This document shows, piece after piece, positions 58,301 to 64,000 of a stretch of 64,000 nt of DNA. Numbering within the stretch: the stretch's first letter is position 1; each line of letters begins with the position of its first letter. Source of the stretch: Methylobacterium longum (GTDB taxonomy: Bacteria > Pseudomonadota > Alphaproteobacteria > Rhizobiales > Beijerinckiaceae); assembly GCF_022179385.1 (NCBI RefSeq), contig NZ_BPQS01000011.1:1-64000 (forward strand). Reading direction: 5' to 3'. The translations under genes were made by a program, and so were the position numbers. The notes beneath the pieces were generated by a model that saw only the letters and a list, made by a program, of their open reading frames with translations, made no database searches and was not told the origin of the DNA.

Positions 58301-58430
58301 CGGTGGCGAAGACGGTGCGGTCGGCATCCGAGAGCGTCAGGTCGCCTTCGAAGCCGCGCAGGCGCAGCTCGGCGCAGGCCGCGGCATAGAGCGGCACGGC
58401 CACGGTATGGCGGGTCAGGACCGGGATCAT
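55344..58430 (-). CDS. FAD-binding/4Fe-4S oxidoreductase, YdiJ/D-2-hydroxyacid dehydrogenase type
   Basis: A 1028-residue fused enzyme. The N-terminal FAD-binding domain (about 40-270) has VIRPRGGATGTNGQSLGHG and GGMISTDACGQGSCLYGKTRDHV. A C-terminal FAD-oxidase domain (about 280-540) follows. A ferredoxin-like 4Fe-4S region has CLACKSCTGSCPIKVDVP (about 670), and the last part is a cysteine-rich CCG domain (about 890-960, with GCCGMAGTYGHEA). This architecture is that of YdiJ, a D-2-hydroxyglutarate or D-lactate dehydrogenase that passes electrons to the quinone pool. Cofactor cysteines appear intact. It is coupled to the ketopantoate-reductase-like gene. Confidence 0.92.
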   Translation of the reverse strand: MIPVLTRHTVAVPLYAAACAELRLRGFEGDLTLSDADRTVFATDNSIYQVEPGAVAFPRSRDDLVRIAKLLEDPRFSEIVIRPRGGATGTNGQSLGHGLMVDTSRHMNRILEIDVAGRTVRVEPGVVKDQLNRELAKHGLFFAPELSTSNRATLGGMISTDACGQGSCLYGKTRDHVLALSCVLTDGTVWTAEPLDAAGLEAAKARNDRVGEIHRAVDAVATENAALIAERFPKLNRCLTGYDLAHLRDASGRFDLKSVLCGSEGTLALIAEARLNVLPIPKASVLVALSYIDFDAALRDAQALLPFGAASVETIDSTVLALARKDPIWAEVRAFFPDDPAGRPVDGINLVEFVGDDEGAVEAALGRLTGLLEAERGTDTKRLGFTIGRGEAIERLWTMRKKAVGLLGAAKGDARPIPFVEDTAVPPERLADFIAEFRALLDGKGLRYGMFGHVDAGVLHVRPAIDLKDPDQNRLIREVTEGVVALTAKYGGLLWGEHGKGFRSEFVPATFGPLMPALEAVKRAFDPGDRMNPGKIASAKGHDLTRIDGVPRRGEQDRTIPTPVRQSFDEALHCNGNGACFSFDADEAMCPSWKATRERRHSPKGRASLMREWLRRAAAEGADPTAELARQRAGWLREVAATLRSAVRRRSETEDFSHAVKEAMDGCLACKSCTGSCPIKVDVPTFRAKFLALYHTRYARPLKDHLVAALEPLLPLAARWPRLSNALLSNPMARLLLAKAGLVEIPALSPVDLKARLAGLGVTVATPEVLARLDPQEREASVLVVQDAFTSHFDAEVVADSCALLIALGFKPWLVPYRPNGKPLHVHGFLARFAAVARSNAAMLRDFARQGVPLVGIDPSMTLTYRSEYAQALGSGDLPKVQLLQEWLATRLDRIAPRQGDARMRLLPHCTERTNAPGAVRDWQALFAHLGLRLDVPASGCCGMAGTYGHEARHRATSKAIYNLSWGRHVSEAPGCTLLADGYSCRSQAKLVDGVRLRHPAQALLDHVGRSAVGTAPFHPERAAAAAR

Positions 58431-58548
58431 CCTTGCCTTCTACACTTGGTGGATCGCGTGGGAAGGTCGGCGGTTCCGCCGCGCCCTTCCACCGCATGGG
58501 CTGGCATCGCGCTTGCCCTGGGCAGGGTCCCGCAAGGAATGGATGCGC

Positions 58549-58887
58549 ATGAACGCGAGCGTGGAACAGGTCAGGGGCGCCCTCGCCGAACTGATCAAGG
58601 CAGCCCTCCTCTCCGACGATGGTCTCAGTTTCGCCTGCCGGGAGGCCGCGCGCAGCAGGATCGCGGCGCTCGCCGCCGAGCCGCCGGACCCTTCGCGCCT
58701 GCGCATGGACGGCGCCTGGACACTGGCGATCTCCGATGCGGAAGCCCCCGAGCTGGCACCGCAGGAAGGGCAGGTGAACCTGACTCTGCCGCGTGCCTGC
58801 CCGTTCGCCCTCGCGGAGATCCTCGCGCCCGGCTTCGACGTGGACGCGGCGGTTGACCACATCCGGAAGATCGCCTCCACGGGCTGA
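58549..58887 (+). CDS. Hypothetical protein
   Basis: A 112-residue soluble, mildly acidic protein. ATG 58549 has AAGGA about 10 nt upstream; ATG 58543 with 4-nt spacing is an alternative. It has VRGALAELIKAALLSDDGLSFACREAARSRIAAL in its first half and LAPGFDVDAAVDHIRKI near the end. No known motif was recognised. It is divergent from the FAD oxidoreductase gene with 118 bp between starts and is followed by a terminator-like hairpin at 58952. Confidence 0.65.
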   Translation: MNASVEQVRGALAELIKAALLSDDGLSFACREAARSRIAALAAEPPDPSRLRMDGAWTLAISDAEAPELAPQEGQVNLTLPRACPFALAEILAPGFDVDAAVDHIRKIASTG

Positions 58888-58951
58888 CGCGCCTGTTGAG
58901 GACGGACGGGGCGGCGTTGCCGCCGGCGGTCCGGACACCCATCTTAAGATC

Positions 58952-58998
58952 ACAGGATCGAAGTCCGGTCCCATGCCCGCTCGCGGGTCCTGTTTTTG
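58952..58998 (+). terminator. Likely intrinsic terminator
   Basis: An outer stem ACAGGA (58952-58957)/TCCTGT (58988-58993) encloses an inner hairpin CCCG-CTCG-CGGG (58976-58987). TTTTT follows directly. It sits 64 bp after the 112-residue gene and immediately before rnr, so it should end the upstream transcript; it also places rnr's own transcription start or a read-through point very close to its start codon. Confidence 0.6.
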
Positions 58999-59002
58999 AG
59001 AC

Positions 59003-61342
59003 TTGTCCGGCATCCACCTTTTGGCACGACGCACCACCGCACCGGCGGACGAGCCAGCCGCTCCCCCGCCCTTTCCCAGCCGTGAGCAGATCCTCGCCTT
59101 CGTTGCGGAGTCGAAGGAGCGCGTCGGCAAGCGGGAGATCGCCCAGGCCTTCGGCATCAAGGGTGCCGCCAAGATCGACCTGAAACGCATCCTCAAGGAG
59201 ATCGAGGAGGACGGCGCCCTCGACCGCGGCCGCGGCGGCCTCGCGCCGGCGGGCCATCTGCCGCCGGTCGTCCTGTCCGACATCCGCTCCCGGGACCGCC
59301 ACGGCGATTTCCTGGCGGTCCCGGTGGAGTGGGCCGGCGCGGGCAAGCCGCCCTCCATCGTGCTGACGCAGCCGCGCGGCCCCCGCAAGGGCAACCGCCC
59401 GGCGGCGGGCATCGGCGACCGCGCCCTGGTGCGCGTCGAGCGCGACGCCGAGGGCGGCTACAGCGGCCGCGTGATCAAGGTCATCGGCAAGAACCGCGCG
59501 GAGATCATCGGCGTCTACCGGGCCGGCGCGCAGGGCGGCCGGATCGTGCCGGTGGAGAAGCGCTCCCAGGGCCGCGAGATCCTGATCCCGCCCGGCGAGG
59601 AGGGTCAGGCCCGCGATGGCGACCTCGTCAGCGTCTCCCTGGAACGGGAGACGCGGTTCGGTCTGCCGCGGGGCCGCGTCCGGGAACGCCTGGGCTCGTT
59701 GGGCTCCGAGAAGGCGGTGAGCCTGATCGCCCTGCACCTGCACAACATCCCGCACGTCTTCGCGGACGCGACCCTGGCGGAGGTCGATGCCGCCGAGCCG
59801 GCGAGCCTGCAGGGCCGGGAGGATTGGCGGGACAGGCCTCTCCTGACCATCGACCCGCCCGACGCCAAGGACCACGACGACGCCGTCATGGCCGAGGCCG
59901 ATCCCGATCCGGCCAATCCCGGCGGCTTCATCGTCACCGTCGCCATCGCCGACGTCGCAGCCTACGTGCGGGCGGGGTCGAGCCTCGACCGCGAGGCGCT
60001 GGAGCGGGGCAACTCGGTCTATTTCCCCGACCGCGTCGTGCCGATGCTGCCGGAGCGGATCTCGAACGACCTCTGCTCGCTCCGCGAGGGCGAGGACCGG
60101 CCGGCGCTCGCGGTCCGGATGATCATCGCCGCGGACGGCGAGAAGCGCCGCCACGGCTTCCACCGGGTGATGATGCGCTCCGGTGCCAAGCTCGCCTACG
60201 CCCAGGCGCAAGCGGCCATCGACGGCCAGCCGGACGCCGCGACGGAGCCGCTTCTGGAGACGGCGCTGCGCCCCCTCTGGGCGGCCTACGCGGCCCTGCG
60301 CGCGGCGCGCGACCGGCGCGGGCCGCTGGCCCTCGACCTGCCCGAGCGCAAGATCCTCCTCAGCCCGGAGGGTGCGGTCGACCGGGTGATCGTGCCGCAG
60401 CGCCTCGATGCGCACCGGCTGATCGAGGAGTTCATGATCCAGGCGAACGTCGCCGCCGCCGAGACCCTGGAGCAGGCGCGCCAGCCCCTGATCTACCGGG
60501 TGCACGACGAGCCGGCCCTGGAGAAGGTGCGGGCGCTCGGCGAGGTGCTGGCCTCGGTCGGCATCAAGCTGCCGAAGGAAGGCGCGCTGCGCCCGGCCCT
60601 GTTCAACCGGATCCTGGCTCAGGCCGCCGAGACCGAGCACGGAGTCTTCCTCAGCGAGGTGATCCTGCGCAGTCAGGCCCAGGCCGTCTACGCCGCCGAG
60701 AATCTCGGGCATTTCGGCCTGAACCTGCGCCGCTACGCGCACTTCACGTCGCCGATCCGCCGCTACGCCGACCTGATCGTCCACCGGGCGCTGATCACCG
60801 CCTGCAAGCTCGGCGACGACGGACTCGCCAACGAGGTTTCACTCGGCGAGCTGGCGCAGGTCGGCGAGCAGATCTCGGCGGCCGAGCGCCGCGCCATGGC
60901 GGCAGAGCGCGAGACGATCGACCGGCTGATCGCCCACCACCTCGCCGACCGGATCGGGGCGACCTTCGAGGGCCAGATCGCCGGCGTGACCCGGGCCGGG
61001 CTGTTCATCAAGCTCGACGAGACCGGCGCGGACGGCTTCGTTCCGGTGTCGCAGCTCGGCGCTGACTACTTCCGCCACGAGGAGGGCCGCCACGCCCTGG
61101 TGGGCGAGCGGACCGGCGAGACGTTCCGCCTCGGCGACCGGGTCGAGGTGCGCCTCGTCGAGGCCGCGCCGGTGGCGGGCGCGCTGCGCTTCGAGCTTCT
61201 CAGCGAAGGCCGGACCCGGACCGGCGCGCGAAACGCCGGGCCGGGCAAGAAGCCCGGTGGACGTCCCTTCAAGGCCGCGCCGCCCGGGCGCCCCTTCGGC
61301 ATCCGCAACACCGGGTCGCGCCATCGCGGCTCGCGCCGCTGA
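59003..61342 (+). CDS. rnr: Ribonuclease R
   Basis: A 779-residue 3'-5' exoribonuclease. Domains: N-terminal winged helix (about 30-85; SREQILAFVAESKERVGKREIAQAFGIKG), cold-shock regions (about 90-250), the RNB catalytic domain (about 275-600; DPPDAKDHDDAVMAE with metal-binding Asp residues, YFPDRVVPMLPERISNDLCSL, HFTSPIRRYADLIVHR) and a C-terminal S1 domain (about 650-730) followed by a Lys/Arg/Gly-rich tail. TTG 59003 is taken but the start is uncertain: it lies only a few bases after a T-tract terminator, and TTG 59021 is possible. It is the first of five same-strand genes ending in rpmG. Confidence 0.95.
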   Translation: MSGIHLLARRTTAPADEPAAPPPFPSREQILAFVAESKERVGKREIAQAFGIKGAAKIDLKRILKEIEEDGALDRGRGGLAPAGHLPPVVLSDIRSRDRHGDFLAVPVEWAGAGKPPSIVLTQPRGPRKGNRPAAGIGDRALVRVERDAEGGYSGRVIKVIGKNRAEIIGVYRAGAQGGRIVPVEKRSQGREILIPPGEEGQARDGDLVSVSLERETRFGLPRGRVRERLGSLGSEKAVSLIALHLHNIPHVFADATLAEVDAAEPASLQGREDWRDRPLLTIDPPDAKDHDDAVMAEADPDPANPGGFIVTVAIADVAAYVRAGSSLDREALERGNSVYFPDRVVPMLPERISNDLCSLREGEDRPALAVRMIIAADGEKRRHGFHRVMMRSGAKLAYAQAQAAIDGQPDAATEPLLETALRPLWAAYAALRAARDRRGPLALDLPERKILLSPEGAVDRVIVPQRLDAHRLIEEFMIQANVAAAETLEQARQPLIYRVHDEPALEKVRALGEVLASVGIKLPKEGALRPALFNRILAQAAETEHGVFLSEVILRSQAQAVYAAENLGHFGLNLRRYAHFTSPIRRYADLIVHRALITACKLGDDGLANEVSLGELAQVGEQISAAERRAMAAERETIDRLIAHHLADRIGATFEGQIAGVTRAGLFIKLDETGADGFVPVSQLGADYFRHEEGRHALVGERTGETFRLGDRVEVRLVEAAPVAGALRFELLSEGRTRTGARNAGPGKKPGGRPFKAAPPGRPFGIRNTGSRHRGSRR

Positions 61343-61365
61343 CCCGGGCAGTGTAGACCCTGGCC

Positions 61366-61830
61366 ATGGTCGTCGACGCGCCCCCGGACCGCACCCGCCT
61401 GATCCCCGCCATGGCGAGAGGCTTCATCGGCCGCTGCCCGCATTGCGGCCGGGGCCGGATGTTCGGACGCTTCCTGAAGGTGCGGCCGGAATGCGACGAG
61501 TGCGGCCTGGAACTGCACCATCATCGGGCCGACGATTTGCCGCCCTACGTGGTGATCTTCATCGTCGCCCACATCGTCGGTTACCTGATCCTGGAGACCG
61601 AGAGCGCCTACGAGGTACCCCTCTGGGTCGAGATGGGGGTCTGGCCCGTCTTCACGCTCCTGTTCGCGCTGGGCCTGCTCCAGCCGGTCAAGGGCGCCGT
61701 CGTCGGGTTGCAATACGCCCTTGGCATGCACGGCTTCGCCACGCTACCGCGGAGCCGACCCGCCTCGGGGCCGGAGGAGACACGCCTTGCCGCTGCCGCA
61801 GCAGGAGCCCCAGATCGCCACAGCTCCTGA
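61366..61830 (+). CDS. DUF983 family membrane protein
   Basis: A 154-residue protein. An N-terminal zinc-ribbon-like CPHCGRGRMF and CDECGLELHHHRADD are followed by two hydrophobic helices (about 68-85 and 95-118). This is the DUF983 family, common in alphaproteobacteria and Bacteroidetes, function unknown. It lies 23 bp after rnr and overlaps the NUDIX gene by 44 bp. The same order occurs in other Methylobacterium genomes as far as I know. ATG 61366 is used; ATG 61411 would start closer to the Cys cluster. Confidence 0.9.
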   Translation: MVVDAPPDRTRLIPAMARGFIGRCPHCGRGRMFGRFLKVRPECDECGLELHHHRADDLPPYVVIFIVAHIVGYLILETESAYEVPLWVEMGVWPVFTLLFALGLLQPVKGAVVGLQYALGMHGFATLPRSRPASGPEETRLAAAAAGAPDRHSS

Positions 61831-62530
61831 GCGGAAGCCCGCCGCCGCGCGCCTGCGGCCGCGGGACGCCGCGACCCTGATCGTGATCGACCGGCGCGGG
61901 CGGGGCGGCCCCAAGGTCCTGATGGGCCGGCGCAACCCGAACCTCGCCTTCATGCCGGGCAAGTTCGTGTTCCCGGGTGGCCGTATCGAGCTCGGCGACC
62001 GCCACATGCCGGTGGCCGGGGCGCTCCCCGACTACGCGGAGGCGGCGCTGACCCGGCAGGTCTCCCGGCCGCCACACCATCTCGGCCGGGCTCTGGCGCT
62101 CGCCGCCATCCGCGAGACCTACGAGGAGACCGGCCTGCTCCTCGGCACGACGGAGCACGGCGCCCCTGAGGACGTCCCGACGGGATGGGAGGGCTTCGCC
62201 CTGCACGGCGTGCTGCCCGATCTCGAGGCGCTGCACCTCGTGGCCCGCGCGATCACCCCGCCGAAGCGGGTCCGCCGCTTCGACACGCGCTTCTTCGCCA
62301 TCGACCGCCGGATGGTGGCGGCCGAGGAGCCGGGGCGGATCACCGCCGACGCCGAACTGACGGAGCTCGCCTGGGTCCGTCTCGACGCGGCGCGCAGGCT
62401 CGACCTGCCGTACATCACCCGCGCCGTCCTGGATGACCTGGAGCCGCAGATCGCCGCCGAGTTCGCCCCGCACCGGGTGATCCCCTTCCACTACGAACGC
62501 TACGGTCGCCGCGAGCGGGTGGCCTTGTGA
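61787..62530 (+). CDS. NUDIX hydrolase
   Basis: A 247-residue NUDIX protein. The NUDIX box reads from GRALALAAIRETYEETGLLL (about residues 104-123) with the REx2EE core intact. It is preceded by AFMPGKFVFPGGRIELGDRH. The protein is longer than many NUDIX enzymes; the C-terminal part has RFDTRFFAID and a VIPFHYERYG tail typical of a CoA/ADP-sugar-like subfamily. Start is TTG 61787, supported by GGAGGAG 7 nt upstream, although it overlaps DUF983 by 44 bp. It probably cleaves a nucleoside diphosphate derivative; the substrate is unknown. Confidence 0.87.
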   Translation: MPLPQQEPQIATAPERKPAAARLRPRDAATLIVIDRRGRGGPKVLMGRRNPNLAFMPGKFVFPGGRIELGDRHMPVAGALPDYAEAALTRQVSRPPHHLGRALALAAIRETYEETGLLLGTTEHGAPEDVPTGWEGFALHGVLPDLEALHLVARAITPPKRVRRFDTRFFAIDRRMVAAEEPGRITADAELTELAWVRLDAARRLDLPYITRAVLDDLEPQIAAEFAPHRVIPFHYERYGRRERVAL

Positions 62531-63714
62531 GCCGTTCGGAGAAGCTGGGACGGGAGGCGCGGCGGACAATCAGATCGGAGGATGTGGCGGCGATCTCGGC
62601 GGCCGTGACCTGCGTCACCGTCGTCGGCATCGGATTGAGCCTCTCGATTCCGCTCCTGTCGATCGAGCTGGAGCGGCGCGGCGCGTCGAGCACGCTGATC
62701 GGGCTGAACACCGCGGTGGCGGGCATCGCCAGCATCTGCACGGTGCCGTTCGTGCCGCGGCTCGCGGCGCGGATCGGCGTCGCCCCCCTGCTCGGGCTGG
62801 CGCTCGTCATCGGGGCGATCAGCCTCGCGCTGTTCCCCATCCTGCCGGGCATCGCCCTGTGGTTTCCCCTGCGCTTCGTCTTCTCGGCGACGCTCGGGGC
62901 GCTGTTCGTTCTCTCCGAGTATTGGATCAACGCCGCCGCCCCACCCGAGCGCCGCGGCCTCGTGATGGGCATCTATGCGACCGTCCTGGCGGCGGGATTC
63001 GCGGTCGGACCGCTCCTGCTGGCGTTGGTCGGCACCACGGGACTGGCGCCCTACGCGACCGGGGCGGCCCTGATGCTGGCCGGCGGCGTGCCGATCATGC
63101 TGGCCCGCGGTCTGTCGCCGACGATCGCGGCGGGTTCGGGCCGGGGTATCCTCGGCTACATTCGGCTCGCCCCCGGCGCGCTGGCGGCCGCCCTCGCGTA
63201 CGGGGCCGTGGAGACGGGCATCTTCGCCATCCTGCCCCTCTACGGTCTGCGCCTCGGCTACGACGCGCAGGGCGCGGCCGGACTCGTGAGCCTGATCGCG
63301 CTCGGCAACGTGCTGTTTCAGATCCCGTTCGGCTGGCTCGCCGACCGGCTCGACCGCGGCGCGGTGCTGCTCGGAGCCGGCCTCGCGGGCGCCGCTGGCT
63401 CGGCCCTGATCCCGCTCACGGCCGGGAGTCCCGTGGCGTTCGGCCTGCTCCTGCTGGTCTGGGGCGGCATCGCCGGCACCCTCTACACGGTCGGCCTCGC
63501 GATGCTCGGCGACCGCACGCCGCCGAACGATCTCGCGGGCGCCAACGCGGCCTTCGTGGTGCTCTACAATGTCGGGCTGATGCTGGGGCCGCCGCTGATC
63601 GGCGGCGGGCTCGACCTCGTGCCGCCGCACGGCTTCGCGCTGGCCCTGCTCGTCCTGTTCCTGGCCTTCGCGGGCTGGCTCGCCGCGACGGGCGGGGGGC
63701 GGGCCCGCTCTTGA
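62527..63714 (+). CDS. MFS transporter, YcaD-like
   Basis: A 395-residue carrier with about 12 helices. Motif A-like [15 protein letters not shown] occurs in the second half, with [25 protein letters not shown] in the middle of the first. The latter block is typical of the YcaD/TMS12-like branch. GTG 62527 overlaps the NUDIX stop by GTGA, showing translational coupling. Substrate unknown. Confidence 0.88.
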   Translation: MSRSEKLGREARRTIRSEDVAAISAAVTCVTVVGIGLSLSIPLLSIELERRGASSTLIGLNTAVAGIASICTVPFVPRLAARIGVAPLLGLALVIGAISLALFPILPGIALWFPLRFVFSATLGALFVLSEYWINAAAPPERRGLVMGIYATVLAAGFAVGPLLLALVGTTGLAPYATGAALMLAGGVPIMLARGLSPTIAAGSGRGILGYIRLAPGALAAALAYGAVETGIFAILPLYGLRLGYDAQGAAGLVSLIALGNVLFQIPFGWLADRLDRGAVLLGAGLAGAAGSALIPLTAGSPVAFGLLLLVWGGIAGTLYTVGLAMLGDRTPPNDLAGANAAFVVLYNVGLMLGPPLIGGGLDLVPPHGFALALLVLFLAFAGWLAATGGGRARS

Positions 63715-63820
63715 CCTGACGGGCCCGATCGGGCATTCACCCGCCCGTATTCGGCCGGGTCTCCCCGGCCATTTGCGTTTCGCTCACGCGGAATGCCGCA
63801 CCCTGCAGGAGCGCCGCGCC

Positions 63821-63988
63821 ATGGCCAAGGCCGTCACCGTCAAGATCAAGCTCATCTCCACCGCCGACACCGGGTACTTCTACGTCACGAAGAAGAACTC
63901 GCGTACGCAGACCGAGAAGCTGACGATGCGCAAGTACGATCCGGTCGTGCGCAAGCACGTCGACTTCAAGGAATCCAAGATCAAGTAA
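63821..63988 (+). CDS. rpmG: 50S ribosomal protein L33
   Basis: A 55-residue ribosomal protein of the cysteine-free type: [38 protein letters not shown] and [12 protein letters not shown]. Length is exactly typical. ATG 63821 has CAGGAG 9 nt upstream; the longer upstream frame is rejected. The lack of the CxxC zinc pairs is normal for Gram-negative L33. It is 106 bp after the MFS gene and probably has its own promoter. Confidence 0.97.
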   Translation: MAKAVTVKIKLISTADTGYFYVTKKNSRTQTEKLTMRKYDPVVRKHVDFKESKIK

Positions 63989-64000
63989 TCGTTGGCGCGC

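Overview
The window is about 72% G+C, densely coded, and reads as the chromosome of a methylotrophic alphaproteobacterium of the Methylobacterium/Methylorubrum type. This identification is inferred from gene content, not from a marker gene. The supporting genes are: a four-cysteine c-type cytochrome of the family linked to methanol metabolism; a cbbR | fbp-prk-rpe-cbbY module with no RuBisCO genes in view; the rnr-DUF983-NUDIX-MFS-rpmG order; and several alphaproteobacterial sensory kinases. No rRNA, tRNA, CRISPR array, phage or intact insertion sequence was found.

Layout. 1-8.6 kb: 5' part of a transglutaminase-like cysteine peptidase, the cytochrome, a FIST sensor translationally coupled to a hybrid histidine kinase, an MFS exporter, an SDR, a SWIB protein, a DUF2721 protein and a PRC-barrel protein. 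8.6-18.8 kb: a lipoprotein, a secreted proline-rich PRC-barrel protein coupled to an MFS protein, an ABC exporter, glutaminase, another MFS protein, a 0.76-kb low-complexity gap, a PfkB-type adenosine kinase and a quinone oxidoreductase. 18.9-28.4 kb is rich in DNA repair: a PAS hybrid kinase, polA, a degraded HepT-like gene, a DUF4130-UdgX fusion and a radical SAM DNA-repair protein (overlapping genes behind a perfect GAAC-N7-GAAC LexA-type box), then recX. 28.6-40.5 kb: a TAXI binding protein, glnD, grpE, a secreted phospholipase A2-like protein, an AT-richer interval with a probable gene remnant, ada, an AlgX-like protein, yebC and a chemoreceptor.

40.5-46.6 kb holds the Calvin-cycle-type module with divergent cbbR and a ferredoxin-reductase-like flavoprotein. 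Without RuBisCO such a set is best explained by production of ribulose-1,5-bisphosphate as a signal, as reported for Methylorubrum extorquens, rather than by CO2 fixation. 46.6-58.9 kb: an MFS protein, an amino-acid binding protein, a GST, a single-domain response regulator, an AI-2E family permease with an unusual soluble C-terminal domain, a LOV (blue-light) hybrid kinase, a small basic protein, a ketopantoate-reductase-like gene coupled to a YdiJ-type FAD/Fe-S oxidoreductase, and a small unknown gene. 59-64 kb: rnr, DUF983, NUDIX, MFS and rpmG, with overlapping or closely spaced starts.

The most notable items are the SOS-box-preceded UdgX/radical SAM pair, the RuBisCO-less cbb module with a dyad in its divergent promoter, the cobalamin-domain-like tail on the AI-2E permease, and three small AT-richer or frame-broken remnants (about 24.4-24.8, 34.2-34.3 and 40.5-40.7 kb) that ordinary gene calling would miss.
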